NCBI GenBank assembly: GCA_035623335.1
Contig: DASPTQ010000241.1
Coordinates: 1 to 64,000 of the forward strand
Direction: 5' to 3'
DNA: 64,000 nucleotides
From: JAFAGX01 sp035623335
Lineage (GTDB): Bacteria > Acidobacteriota > Terriglobia > Terriglobales > Acidobacteriaceae
Positions 34,352-42,717 of the stretch are shown here, piece by piece. A program made the position numbers and the translations under genes. Position 1 is the first letter of the stretch. Each line of letters opens with the position of its first letter. The notes under the pieces are model-generated. The model was given only the letters and a program-made list of their open reading frames with translations, did not search any database and was not told the DNA's origin.

Positions 34352-35105
34352 CTTCTTCTTCCTCCACGACCTTTCCCGCGTCTCTTTGGGCCTCGTCCAA
34401 GAGGCGCAGGCCCTCCATCAGCAGACCCTGGGTGTTGAGTGTGATGGTCTGCTTCGTGGTCTTGCCTTCGAAGTCGATTTGGAAGCTACCATCGGTCCAG
34501 CGCAACACCTGAAAGACCGCCTGGTCACCGAGCAGCGCTCCATACTGGGCATGCGTCACCTGTCCTTCCTTGAAATACAGGGCACAGGTTTCTGCTTTGT
34601 TGGTAAGAGTCAGAGCACAGCTCTTCCTTCCCATTTCGAGCGACTGCACAAGGTCAATCACGTTCATCTGGGCGATACTCCCGCGCAGCACACCATCGGA
34701 AGCAGCGGAGGTTTTCGCCATCTTTTCCAGCGCGATTTTGTCAATGATTCGCTTGAGGCGCTGGGTAGCTTCTCGTAAAAAGAATGGCTTTTCAACGAAA
34801 TCGTCGATCGCCGGTTCCTGGGCGCTCAGTTTCTCGGTGATGTCGGCTCTGGTGGCCAGCAAGATGACGGAGGCTGCCGCCGTTTTCGGCCGGCTCTTGA
34901 GTTTCTCGACCAACTGGCGGCCATCCATCCCGGGCATGCGGTAGTCGGCGACCAACAGGTCCGGAGGGTCCTCCACCGCCTTTAGCAAGGCATCGGCGGC
35001 ATCGGATGCGGTACTGACATTCGCCAAAGGCGTGAGCGCAGTCCGCAGCATTCCCAGGATCATGGGATTGTCATCCACCAAGAGAACCTTGACCTTATCT
35101 GCCAT
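34332..35105 (-). CDS. Response regulator receiver fused to a DUF4388 (PatA-type) domain
   Basis: The product has 257 residues from ATG 35105. Residues ~5-125 form a complete receiver: acidic DD in LLVDDNP, phosphoacceptor Asp in DLLVADYRMPGMDG (~residue 54), Thr-equivalent in LLATRADI and Lys in VEKPF. The remaining ~110 residues match DUF4388 (LRGSIAQMNVIDLVQSLEMGRKSCALTL with LYFKEGQVTHAQYG). DUF4388 is common in gliding and signalling proteins and may bind partners. It sits inside the molybdenum cofactor operon, 8 nt after moaC and overlapping mogA, with no kinase next to it. Confidence 0.9.
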   Translation of the reverse strand: MADKVKVLLVDDNPMILGMLRTALTPLANVSTASDAADALLKAVEDPPDLLVADYRMPGMDGRQLVEKLKSRPKTAAASVILLATRADITEKLSAQEPAIDDFVEKPFFLREATQRLKRIIDKIALEKMAKTSAASDGVLRGSIAQMNVIDLVQSLEMGRKSCALTLTNKAETCALYFKEGQVTHAQYGALLGDQAVFQVLRWTDGSFQIDFEGKTTKQTITLNTQGLLMEGLRLLDEAQRDAGKVVEEEEDVLLDP

Positions 35106-35113
35106 GCACCGTG

Positions 35114-35593
35114 TTATTTCGGGCTGTGCTTGCGAACGTAGCCACCACCCTTGCCTCCGGTCTTGCGTTCGAGCACGATTTCGCGAATGGCGATAGCCTT
35201 GTCGAGAGCCTTACACATATCGTACACGGTCAGCGCCGCCACACTGACCGCGGTTAACGCTTCCATTTCCACGCCCGTTGCCGCCAAGGTCGTGATCTTG
35301 GAACTTATAGCGACGCCATTCTCGCACAGCCGCACAGTGACATCAACGTGAGACAGGGGCAGAGGATGGCACATCGGGATCAGCTCGGAGGTTCGTTTTG
35401 CAGCCATAATCCCCGCCACCCGCGCGACCTCGAAGGGATTCCCCTTGGGATTCTTGGGTAACGCCTGCAGCACCTCCGGCTTCAAAACCACAAAAGCGCT
35501 AGCCTCGGCTTCCCGCCTATTGGGCGCCTTGGCCGAAACATCGACCATCCTGGCGCCTCCCCTCGAATCGTAGTGGGAGAGCTTGTTCGACAT
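35114..35593 (-). CDS. moaC: Cyclic pyranopterin monophosphate synthase
   Basis: ATG 35593 (MSNKLSHYDSRGGARMVDVS) gives 159 residues; the open frame extends to 35767 into moeA without family similarity. MoaC converts the MoaA product to cPMP. Key segments are GIMAAKRTSELIPMCHPLPLSHVDV (catalytic Lys and the His of CHPL), GVEMEALTAVSVAALTVYDMCKALDKA and the C-terminal LERKTGGKGG with the catalytic Lys. MoaA itself is not in the window. It lies after moeA and before the receiver-DUF4388 gene on one strand. Confidence 0.96.
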   Translation of the reverse strand: MSNKLSHYDSRGGARMVDVSAKAPNRREAEASAFVVLKPEVLQALPKNPKGNPFEVARVAGIMAAKRTSELIPMCHPLPLSHVDVTVRLCENGVAISSKITTLAATGVEMEALTAVSVAALTVYDMCKALDKAIAIREIVLERKTGGKGGGYVRKHSPK

Positions 35594-35729
35594 AGCCAAT
35601 TCCCATCTTACCTGGCGAACGATCCCCCGAGAGGCGCAAGCCACCGATCCAAGGTCGTCAGCCCAAATTTTAGGGCAAAACAAGGTCCCAAACCCAACGG
35701 TGTTGCTCGAATTGTGGCGGTTCAAGCCT

Positions 35730-36986
35730 TCATCGGAGCAAGACCGGCACCCATTCCCCCGCTTCAATCCGCTCCCGGTCGGGGGGGATCACGACGTAGC
35801 AGTCGGCCCGGGCGGTCGAGGCAATATCTCCCGACCCGTGCCATGGCAGCAATTCAACCTCGCTCCGGTCAAACTCCCCGCAGAGGACGGCGGGCAAGAA
35901 TCGCCGCAGTCCGGTCTTGGTCTTCACCTCCGATTTGAGCCTGGCGTGCAGGAACACCAGCTTCGCCGGGGTCATTCCCGCTAAGGCTTCCACCACCGGC
36001 TTCACGAACAGCTCAAAGGTGACCATCGTGGACACGGGATTCCCCGGCAAGCCGAAGAAATACCTGCCGTCGGAACCTCGGCCCGGCGGGGTCTCCTCTG
36101 CCCTTGCCGGAAGCCGCCCGAATACAACCGGCCGTCCAGGCTGGATCTCGGCCCCGGTGAAGAAGAACTCCGCCTTCAACTCGCCCAACACCTGCTCCAC
36201 GAAATCGTATCTTCCCGCCGATACACCGCCGCTCAGCAACAGCAGGTCGGCGTCCAGTCCGTCGGAGATCAGCGTGCGTAACCGCGCAGGCTCATCGGGG
36301 GCAATCGGCAACAGCCGGGGTTCTCCTCCCGCAGCCTGAATCTGGGCCGCCAAGGAATAACTGTTGGAATTGCGGATCTGCTGGGGAGCGGGGGGCACAT
36401 CGACATCGACTACCTCGTCTCCGGTAGCCAGGACGGCCACGCGCGGCTTGAGGTAAACCAGCGGACGGGACCTTCCCACCGATGACGCCAGGGCAATCGC
36501 CGCCGCATCGAGCCGGACGCCGGGAGAAAGCAACCGTTCCCCGCGTTTGGCCTCTGCACCTTGCGGCACAATATTTTCCCCGACGGCAGTTCCCCGGCGG
36601 ATCTCGACCCTGTCGCCCTCGCGGGAGGCATATTCCACCATGACGACCGAATCCGCCCCGGGTGGTGCAGGCGCGCCGGTCATAATCGCTGCTGCTTGGC
36701 CCGATCCCACTTGGATCGTGACCTTGGCTCCTGCCTTGATTTCGCCGACCACGGCAAGAGTCGCGGGCAAGGGGCTGAGATCGGCAGCCCGGACCGCGTA
36801 GCCATCGCGGGTGGCGCGGGGAAAGGGTGGAAAGTTGCGATCTGCCACCACTGGCTCGGCCAAAATCCGGCCGGTGCTGTCGACGAGGCTGAGCCGTTCG
36901 CTCTCTTGGGGACGAAGACGGGAGGCATGTTCCTCGACCACATGACGGGCCTGTTCAAAGCTCAACATTCGGCCGTCGGACCCCAT
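35730..36986 (-). CDS. moeA: Molybdopterin molybdenumtransferase
   Basis: The product has 418 residues from ATG 36986; an ATG six codons later is also possible. MoeA inserts molybdate into adenylated molybdopterin. It has FPPFPRATRDGYAVRAADL, AAAIMTGAPAPPGADSVVMVE, the molybdopterin-binding VAVLATGDEVVD, SNSYSLAAQI, LLLSGGVSAGRYDFV and GLPGNPVSTMVTFELFV. The C-terminal ~70 residues are the small beta-barrel domain. It heads a run moeA-moaC-receiver/DUF4388-mogA on the minus strand, which is consistent with an operon feeding the IorAB enzyme nearby. Confidence 0.95.
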   Translation of the reverse strand: MGSDGRMLSFEQARHVVEEHASRLRPQESERLSLVDSTGRILAEPVVADRNFPPFPRATRDGYAVRAADLSPLPATLAVVGEIKAGAKVTIQVGSGQAAAIMTGAPAPPGADSVVMVEYASREGDRVEIRRGTAVGENIVPQGAEAKRGERLLSPGVRLDAAAIALASSVGRSRPLVYLKPRVAVLATGDEVVDVDVPPAPQQIRNSNSYSLAAQIQAAGGEPRLLPIAPDEPARLRTLISDGLDADLLLLSGGVSAGRYDFVEQVLGELKAEFFFTGAEIQPGRPVVFGRLPARAEETPPGRGSDGRYFFGLPGNPVSTMVTFELFVKPVVEALAGMTPAKLVFLHARLKSEVKTKTGLRRFLPAVLCGEFDRSEVELLPWHGSGDIASTARADCYVVIPPDRERIEAGEWVPVLLR

Positions 36987-37082
36987 GGAAGAGATGATAC
37001 GAGGAAAAAACGAAGAACTCGACTCTTGCCGGGTGGCGGGTCGATTTTACGCGGCCGTCCTCAATATCTGAAGCATGCCGCA

Positions 37083-38231
37083 TCAGACGGGCTGCGCCAA
37101 GCGCTGGCGGAGGCCCTCGGGGTCGGTCGAGTGCAAAATCGCGGTTTCCGGACTGATCGTGCCCTGGCGCACCAGCTTTTCAATTTCTCCGTCGAAATGC
37201 TGCATTCCCTCGCGCGCGCCGCCTTTCATCACGTCGAGCAACCTTGAGCTCGAGAAATCGTTGTCTTCCAGACATTGTTGGACTTGAGCGTTGATTCTCA
37301 GAACCTCGGCGGCGACGATCCTTCCGCCTCCGCCCTGACGCGGCATGAGTCGCTGCGAGACCACCAAACGGAGGGTCTTGGCCAGGCGCTTGCGAGTGCT
37401 GGCCTGTTCCGACCCGGCGAACAGGCTGAGGATGCGTTCCAGGGTCTTCGCGGCATCCGGGGTATTCAACGCCGAGAAAACCAGGTGCCCGGTTTCGGCC
37501 GCCTCGAGGATCATCTCCATGGTTTGATGATCCCGCAGGTCGCTGACCAAGATCACGTTGGGAGCCTGCCGCTGCGCCGCTTGCAAGGCCAGCACGATGC
37601 TCGGTGTATCGCTGTGCAATTCGCGTTGGTGAATGGTGGCACGCTTGTGGTTGTGCAGAAATTCGATGGGATCTTCGATGGTGAGAATGTGACAGACCCG
37701 CTCCTGGTTGATGCGGTCCACCAGGGCCGCTAAAGTGGAGGACTTCCCCGAGTTCCGCGGACCTGTGGCCAGCACAATGCCGTCCCGAAATCTTGCCGCA
37801 TCTTCCAGGTGCGCAGGCAGGCCGAGGGCGGCCAAGTTGGGAACTGCGGTTGGAATCACCCGCATGACGACTGCACAGCTGCCGCGCTGAATGAACACAT
37901 TGACGCGAAAACGAGCCAATCCCGGCAGCCCATAGGACAAGTCGCAGGAGCCCTGATCCCGCAAGATGTTGATCGCCTGTTTGTTGCCGCCGATCAGGTC
38001 GGCGGCGATGCGGCGCGTATCATCCGGGGTCAGGGGTTGGGAGGTCAGCGCTTCGACTCGACTCAGCTCACCGTGGATTTCAACCGTAGGAAAGCGGCCA
38101 GGCGAAAAAATCAAGTCGCTGACTTGATCATGAGCGCCCAGCATGGCGGAAAGCAGGGCATTGGTGTCGAGGGTAACTGAACCGCTCGAGCGATCGTGGG
38201 AAACCGGAGTTGGAGCACTCCCCGTTGCCAT
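37083..38231 (-). CDS. Divergent PilT/PilU-type secretion ATPase paralogue
   Basis: The product has 382 residues. The fold is PilT-like: N-terminal PAS-like domain, Walker A GPRNSGKSST, Asp box TIEDPIEFLHNHKRA and AAETGHLVFSALN. Two usually conserved sites differ. The Walker B Glu of GEMRD is Asp in VILVSDLRD, and the His-box His of GTLHT is Asn in SALNT. PilT hexamers drive pilus retraction. Here the changes suggest altered or weak ATPase activity, or a regulatory paralogue. No other pilus gene is near, and the gene is single with 96 nt before moeA. Confidence 0.82.
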   Translation of the reverse strand: MATGSAPTPVSHDRSSGSVTLDTNALLSAMLGAHDQVSDLIFSPGRFPTVEIHGELSRVEALTSQPLTPDDTRRIAADLIGGNKQAINILRDQGSCDLSYGLPGLARFRVNVFIQRGSCAVVMRVIPTAVPNLAALGLPAHLEDAARFRDGIVLATGPRNSGKSSTLAALVDRINQERVCHILTIEDPIEFLHNHKRATIHQRELHSDTPSIVLALQAAQRQAPNVILVSDLRDHQTMEMILEAAETGHLVFSALNTPDAAKTLERILSLFAGSEQASTRKRLAKTLRLVVSQRLMPRQGGGGRIVAAEVLRINAQVQQCLEDNDFSSSRLLDVMKGGAREGMQHFDGEIEKLVRQGTISPETAILHSTDPEGLRQRLAQPV

Positions 38232-38389
38232 GGCTCCGCAGACAGGCGCGAAAGCGTCTTAATCAGGCTAAAAATCCACTCTAGCCGAAAGCCAGGGACT
38301 GTTCTATGAAGAACGCCCCAGCCCAGGAACCTTCGTAACCGGGCACCGGCGGAGGGGGGCTCGAGAAATCGTCCCCTAAGAAACGAAGC

Positions 38390-38409
38390 GGGCGGCCCTG
38401 AGGCCGCCC
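38390..38409 (-). terminator. Hairpin after the secreted TPR gene
   Basis: A perfect 8-bp palindromic stem GGGCGGCC/GGCCGCCC with a four-base loop lies about 30 nt past the TPR gene's stop on the minus strand. Only a weak T-rich stretch follows (GCTTCGTTTC), so its terminator strength is uncertain. Confidence 0.5.
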
Positions 38410-38439
38410 TGTAGGTTCAACTAAAAAAATAGGGAGGGA

Positions 38440-39582
38440 CTACTTGGCCGGCTTCTTCTTGTTGCCGTACTGGGTCTCGACGCTCGCACCAATGCTGGCC
38501 AACATCTGTTTGGCGGGTTCGGCAAACTGGCCATTCGGCTGCAGTTCGAGATATTTGTTGAACGCCTGGGCGGTGCCTTCGGGAGCCACCATCTTGTCGC
38601 CCTTTAACGTGGCCTTGCCAATCATATTGACACCCTTCCAGTAATAGGATTCGGCACGGGTCGGATCCGCCGCTATGGATTTATCGAAGGCCGCGATGGC
38701 ATCATCCACCCGGCCGGCATTGGTCAGGACCGCTCCGGTATTAAAGTAGTACTGCGCTGCGCCGGAGGGATCGACTTGGACGGCCTGAGCATACGACTTG
38801 ACGGCATCATCCGTCTTCCCGGCTTTGGCTTGCGCCTGTCCTAAGTTGTTGTAGTAGGAAGCCAGCTTTTTGATCTCGTCCGGTGTTTTCTTCGAGGGCT
38901 CAGCGTCGAGAGCCTTCTGCTTCAGATCCACGGCCTTCTCGTAATCGGTGACCGCCTCGCCATAGTCCTTGCTTTTTTCCGCAGCATCCGTGCTCTTACC
39001 ACCGGCGCTTTCTTCGTAGTCGCCCAGCTTGGCCCAAAGCAGATCGCGATTGGGATCCATCTGGGTAGCTTCGTTCATGGTGGCGACCGCAGCATTGAAA
39101 TCTCCCTGGTCCGCCTCTTGCTTGGCTGCCGCCAGCTTGTCGTTGAGCGATTTGATGTTGAGATTTTCCTTGGTTACCTTTTGTTCCTGCTCCTGGTGAG
39201 CCTTCAACTGCTCGGGAGTTACGCCGGCCGCTTGAGCGTTTGCGGCCTGCTCCTTCTTCATGTCGAAGTCGAGCGTGGTCTCATCGAGACTGACATTCAC
39301 TCCGCCGAAGTGATAGATTTCCTTGCCGCCGCTCGATAATGTCACCTTGTACTTTCCGGGGACAATTCCCAGAGAAAAGTATTCCCCCTTGCCGTTCGTC
39401 TTCAGTTCGTATTTTCTGCCGTTCTCGGTGTTCAACCACTCGACCTGGGCACCGGTAATGGGTTTACCGTCCACGTCTTTGCATGCGCCCTTAACCGTAC
39501 CGCTGTTCTGAGCCTGCAGCCACGGCACACACACAACCGCCAACAGGCTGAATAGGATGGGTATCAGTACCCGCTTCGTCAT
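38440..39582 (-). CDS. Secreted TPR protein with a carboxypeptidase-regulatory-like domain
   Basis: ATG 39582 (MTKRVLIPILFSLLAVVCVPWLQA) has GGAGGCGAAG immediately upstream and a signal peptide; 380 residues. The first mature domain is a carboxypeptidase regulatory-like / CNA-B-type sandwich (GTVKGACKDVDGKPITGAQVEW, YFSLGIVPGKYKVTL). A helical linker with Lys/Glu/Gln follows, then TPRs from about residue 160 (VATMNEATQMDPNRDLLWAKLG, then YYNNLGQAQAKAGKTDDAVKS). Such proteins act as periplasmic assembly or binding scaffolds; the exact role is unknown. It stands between pilT-like and queC genes on the minus strand. Confidence 0.85.
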   Translation of the reverse strand: MTKRVLIPILFSLLAVVCVPWLQAQNSGTVKGACKDVDGKPITGAQVEWLNTENGRKYELKTNGKGEYFSLGIVPGKYKVTLSSGGKEIYHFGGVNVSLDETTLDFDMKKEQAANAQAAGVTPEQLKAHQEQEQKVTKENLNIKSLNDKLAAAKQEADQGDFNAAVATMNEATQMDPNRDLLWAKLGDYEESAGGKSTDAAEKSKDYGEAVTDYEKAVDLKQKALDAEPSKKTPDEIKKLASYYNNLGQAQAKAGKTDDAVKSYAQAVQVDPSGAAQYYFNTGAVLTNAGRVDDAIAAFDKSIAADPTRAESYYWKGVNMIGKATLKGDKMVAPEGTAQAFNKYLELQPNGQFAEPAKQMLASIGASVETQYGNKKKPAK

Positions 39583-39717
39583 CTTCGCCTCCCACTCGCA
39601 CTCTTTCCTACAGTTGCGACTTTCGATTCTCGCTTGCCAGCGTCGTCCAGCCGACCCGGCAGGCCACCCACGGGACACGCCGCTCAGGTTCTCGAGAATA
39701 CAGCCCGCAAGCGGCCA

Positions 39718-40407
39718 TCACACCCTGTCGGTTACCTCGTCGTAGGGGATCGGATCGGTGGCTCCAGCCTCCTGAAATGCTCGCAGACGGAGGACGCAGC
39801 TGTCACAGACCCCGCAGGCGCGGTCCTCATGGCTGTAACAAGACCACGTTAAATCGAACGGCGCGCCGAGTTCAAGGCCGAGCCTCACAATCTCGGCTTT
39901 TCTCAGCCCGATCAAGGGGGTGAGGATTTGAATCCTACCATCCTTGGTGCCCGTCTTCACCACCTCGTTGAACGCGTGATAATAAGCCGGACGACAGTCG
40001 GGGTACCCTGAGCTGTCTTGTTCGACCGCACCGATATAGACCTTGGAGGCCATACGGACCTCGGCCCAGCTCACGGCCACAGATAGAAAATGCGCATTGC
40101 GAAAGGGCACATAGGTGACGGGAATCCCGTGGCCGATTTGCCCTGACTCGGGAACTGGGATGCTCCCATCCGTGAGCGCGGACCCGCCGATCGCCCGCAG
40201 GGCCTCGTTCCGTACCATCAGCCTCTGGGAAATGCCCAGCCGCTCGCAGATAGCCAAAAAAGCTCGCCGCTCCCGCCCTTCGGTCCGTTGCCCGTAGCTG
40301 ATGTGGAGTGCGGCCGCATCGGAGTCCCGCACCGCCAGCGCAGCACACACGCAGGAATCCATCCCCCCGCTGAGCAAGACCACAGAACCTGGTTTCATCG
40401 CTGCCAT
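39718..40407 (-). CDS. queC: 7-cyano-7-deazaguanine synthase
   Basis: The product has 229 residues. The PP-loop SGGMDSCVCAA binds ATP, and four Cys in CYSHEDRACGVCDSC ligate zinc (C-x(8)-C-x-x-C-x-x-C). QueC converts carboxy-deazaguanine to preQ0 with ammonia and ATP. Further motifs are ISYGQRTEGRERRAF, VTYVPFRNAHFLSVAVSWA and YPDCRPAYYHAFNEV. It is the last gene of the queD-queE-queC group, 34 nt after queE. Confidence 0.96.
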   Translation of the reverse strand: MAAMKPGSVVLLSGGMDSCVCAALAVRDSDAAALHISYGQRTEGRERRAFLAICERLGISQRLMVRNEALRAIGGSALTDGSIPVPESGQIGHGIPVTYVPFRNAHFLSVAVSWAEVRMASKVYIGAVEQDSSGYPDCRPAYYHAFNEVVKTGTKDGRIQILTPLIGLRKAEIVRLGLELGAPFDLTWSCYSHEDRACGVCDSCVLRLRAFQEAGATDPIPYDEVTDRV

Positions 40408-40441
40408 TCGAAAAGGAAAGGTACCTGCCCCAGCCCTTGCC

Positions 40442-41125
40442 TCACACCCCCTTCATTGCCGGATCCCAAATGAACTTATGAATCTGCAACCCGAGGCGGG
40501 CGGAAATGTCATCCGCCACCATCCACTCCGCCAGCTCTCGCGGGTCGAGCAGGCAATGGGACGCATCGCGGGTTCCCTCGGCGTCCTTGCGGAAGGCGGG
40601 AGAAAACAGCACGGCGTTCACCCGTGCCGCAAGCTGGTGGTGGCTGACGAAATTTCGGGCGAACTCATAGTCAATCCGATCGCTGAGCACAAACTTCACT
40701 TCATCTCTGGCAGTCAAAGTCGCAAGATTCGCCAGGCGAAAGGTGTCGGGCGCGCCCGAGTGGGGGCACTTCACGTCCACAACCTTCACCACCTGTTTGG
40801 GAACGTCCTCGAGGGGACGCTCGCCGCTGGTTTCGAGCAGCACCGTGTAACCGTCCTCGAGCAAGCGTTGCATGGTCGGCACCAGCTCACGCTCTTGGAG
40901 CATGGGCTCGCCACCGGTAATCTCAACCAGGCCTCCCTCTGGACTCAGCTGTTCGACTTCCGCAATCACCTCTTCCATTCCCATGCGATGCCCACCGCTG
41001 AACGTGTACTCGCTGTCGCACCAGGAGCAGCGAAGATTGCATCCGGTCAGACGTACGAAGACGCAGGGCAGGCCGGCAAAGGTGGACTCCCCTTGGATCG
41101 ACTTGTAAATTTCGATGATCTGCAT
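40442..41125 (-). CDS. queE: 7-carboxy-7-deazaguanine synthase (radical SAM)
   Basis: ATG 41125 (MQIIEIYKSIQGES) gives 227 residues; 19 further upstream codons are open. The radical SAM cluster motif is LTGCNLRCSWCDSEY (CxxxCxxC), followed by VEITGGEPMLQ and the deazaguanine-site region VVDVKCPHSG. QueE rearranges 6-carboxytetrahydropterin to the deazaguanine ring. It lies 70 nt after queD and before queC, matching the pathway order. Confidence 0.95.
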   Translation of the reverse strand: MQIIEIYKSIQGESTFAGLPCVFVRLTGCNLRCSWCDSEYTFSGGHRMGMEEVIAEVEQLSPEGGLVEITGGEPMLQERELVPTMQRLLEDGYTVLLETSGERPLEDVPKQVVKVVDVKCPHSGAPDTFRLANLATLTARDEVKFVLSDRIDYEFARNFVSHHQLAARVNAVLFSPAFRKDAEGTRDASHCLLDPRELAEWMVADDISARLGLQIHKFIWDPAMKGV

Positions 41126-41194
41126 AGGGCAGCCGTCAGCCCTGGCGGCCAGTCGCCCGAGGGTAGCGATGGGACCGGGCACGAGCGACGCCGA

Positions 41195-41572
41195 CTAGTC
41201 CGAATAGGTCGCCGTCGTACTCTCCGTCTCGAAGACGGTCACGTTCTTGATACGGACCCGCCCGCCGCTCATGCGCTCCAGCCTTTGATGAACCTCGTCG
41301 TAAAAATATCTGGCCAGGTTCTCGGCGGAAGGATTCACGGTTGTAAAGGGTGCCACTTCGTTGATCATCTGGTGGTCCAGACGGTCAATGACTTGCCGCA
41401 TGGCTTCCCGCAAGTCTTTGAAATCGACGAGCAGCCCAGCCCGGTCCAGCGCTTCTCCCGCCAACGTAACTCGCACTTTATAGTTGTGGCCGTGCGGTTT
41501 CTCGCATTTTCCTTGGTAATTGCGGAGAAAATGTCCTGCGGCAAATGAATCTTCAACGCTGACTTCGAACAT
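41195..41572 (-). CDS. queD: 6-carboxy-5,6,7,8-tetrahydropterin synthase
   Basis: ATG 41572 (MFEVSVEDSFAAGHFL) with AAAGGA upstream gives 125 residues. The zinc His residues are in FAAGHFL and KPHGHNYKV, and the catalytic Cys in GKCEKPHGHN; LDHQMIN and NPSAENLARYFYDEV are also typical. QueD makes the substrate of QueE from dihydroneopterin triphosphate. It begins the que group. The long upstream open frame (to 41740) is not part of the family protein. No preQ1 riboswitch could be recognised upstream. Confidence 0.95.
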   Translation of the reverse strand: MFEVSVEDSFAAGHFLRNYQGKCEKPHGHNYKVRVTLAGEALDRAGLLVDFKDLREAMRQVIDRLDHQMINEVAPFTTVNPSAENLARYFYDEVHQRLERMSGGRVRIKNVTVFETESTTATYSD

Positions 41573-41865
41573 GAATCCTTTGCGGGCCACCCCGGTTCCT
41601 GCCGATGACGGCCATTCCGCTCGTCTCTTATTGTATCGCGTTGCCGCCACAAACCTAATCGGCGGGGATGGTCGCCCCGACCACCAGCCCGCCCCAACCG
41701 CCGTCCACCAGGCAAGATGGTTGAACCAAGGATCGACCATTGGGATGCGAGAAATCCACGCGCGGCCAAGCGCTTTCCTGCCCCTATCCCAACGAATTAA
41801 CCAACCGGTTAGAAAACTTTTTTAGCCGTGGCGGGTTTGCTTCTCCTAGAGGATCGGAGGCAGTT

Positions 41866-42624
41866 ATGAAACGAGCGATTCGGATTTTGGGTTTGGTGCT
41901 GGCGGTAAGCGCGTTGAGCGCAGGACTGAGGGCCGGTACGACCCCTCCGGCACAACGCGATACGTCCATTCAGTTGAAGGCTACGCACGAGTTCGCCAAG
42001 AGCAAGCAATTCCGTAATATCCAAGCCTCGGTGGAAGATGGAATTGTCACCCTCACCGGCCAGGTTGAGCTTTACCAGCAAAAACTGGACGCGGCCAGGA
42101 AGGCCGGCAAGATAGCCAAGGTTCAAGGTGTGCGCAACTTGATCGAGGTTAAGGGGAAAGATGTGCCGGATGTCGAGCTCACGGCGCAGTTGGACCGCAA
42201 GCTCTACTACGACCGCATGGGCTATGACATTGCGTTCAATTACCTTACGGTGTCGGTAGAGCACGGGGTGGCTACCATTAACGGCGAGGTGAGGACCGGC
42301 TACGACCGCGACTCGGCCATGGCGCTGGTGAGCCATACTCCCGGGGTGAAGGATGCGATCGACGATGTCAAAGTTGCGCCGACGTCCATCTTTGACGACC
42401 AGATCCGGATCCGAGCCGCGCGAGCGATTTATCGTGACCCGGTGCTGCAGCGTTACGCGATCGATCCGGCTTATCCCATTCGCATCGTAGTCGACAACGG
42501 TCATCTGATCCTGTACGGCACGGTAGCCAGCCAAATGGATAAGAACGTGGCCGGGATTCGCGCGAACCAGGTCTTTGGAGCATTCAGCGTTCAGAACAAC
42601 TTGGCGGTGGCGAAGGTCTCTTGA
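41866..42624 (+). CDS. Exported protein with three BON domains
   Basis: ATG 41866 with GGAGG upstream gives 252 residues and a signal peptide (LGLVLAVSALSAGLRAG). Three BON-type repeats follow: SIQLKATHEFAKSKQFRN with GIVTLTGQVEL, then LTAQLDRKLYYDRMGYDI with GVATINGEVRTG, and RIRAARAIYRDPVLQRYAI with GHLILYGTVAS. BON domains bind phospholipid membranes and help envelope stability, as in OsmY. It therefore likely acts in the periplasm. A perfect stem terminator follows at 42646-42667. It diverges from queD. Confidence 0.9.
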   Translation: MKRAIRILGLVLAVSALSAGLRAGTTPPAQRDTSIQLKATHEFAKSKQFRNIQASVEDGIVTLTGQVELYQQKLDAARKAGKIAKVQGVRNLIEVKGKDVPDVELTAQLDRKLYYDRMGYDIAFNYLTVSVEHGVATINGEVRTGYDRDSAMALVSHTPGVKDAIDDVKVAPTSIFDDQIRIRAARAIYRDPVLQRYAIDPAYPIRIVVDNGHLILYGTVASQMDKNVAGIRANQVFGAFSVQNNLAVAKVS

Positions 42625-42645
42625 AATGGCACCGGACTGGCAGGC

Positions 42646-42667
42646 AGGCGCGGCTTCGGCCGCGCCT
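42646..42667 (+). terminator. Intrinsic terminator after the BON gene
   Basis: A 9-bp perfect stem AGGCGCGGC/GCCGCGCCT with a stable TTCG tetraloop lies 22 nt past the stop and is followed by CTTTCGCTT. The T run is short. Confidence 0.7.
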
Positions 42668-42717
42668 CTTTCGCTTCCCACCGGAGCACCGTTCCTGTCC
42701 GTATCGTGCCCTGAGGA

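Noticed and set aside
41573..41865. Possible preQ1 riboswitch before queD
   Set aside because: The upstream region on the minus strand shows no hairpin followed by an A-rich tail and C-rich loop as in preQ1 aptamers.
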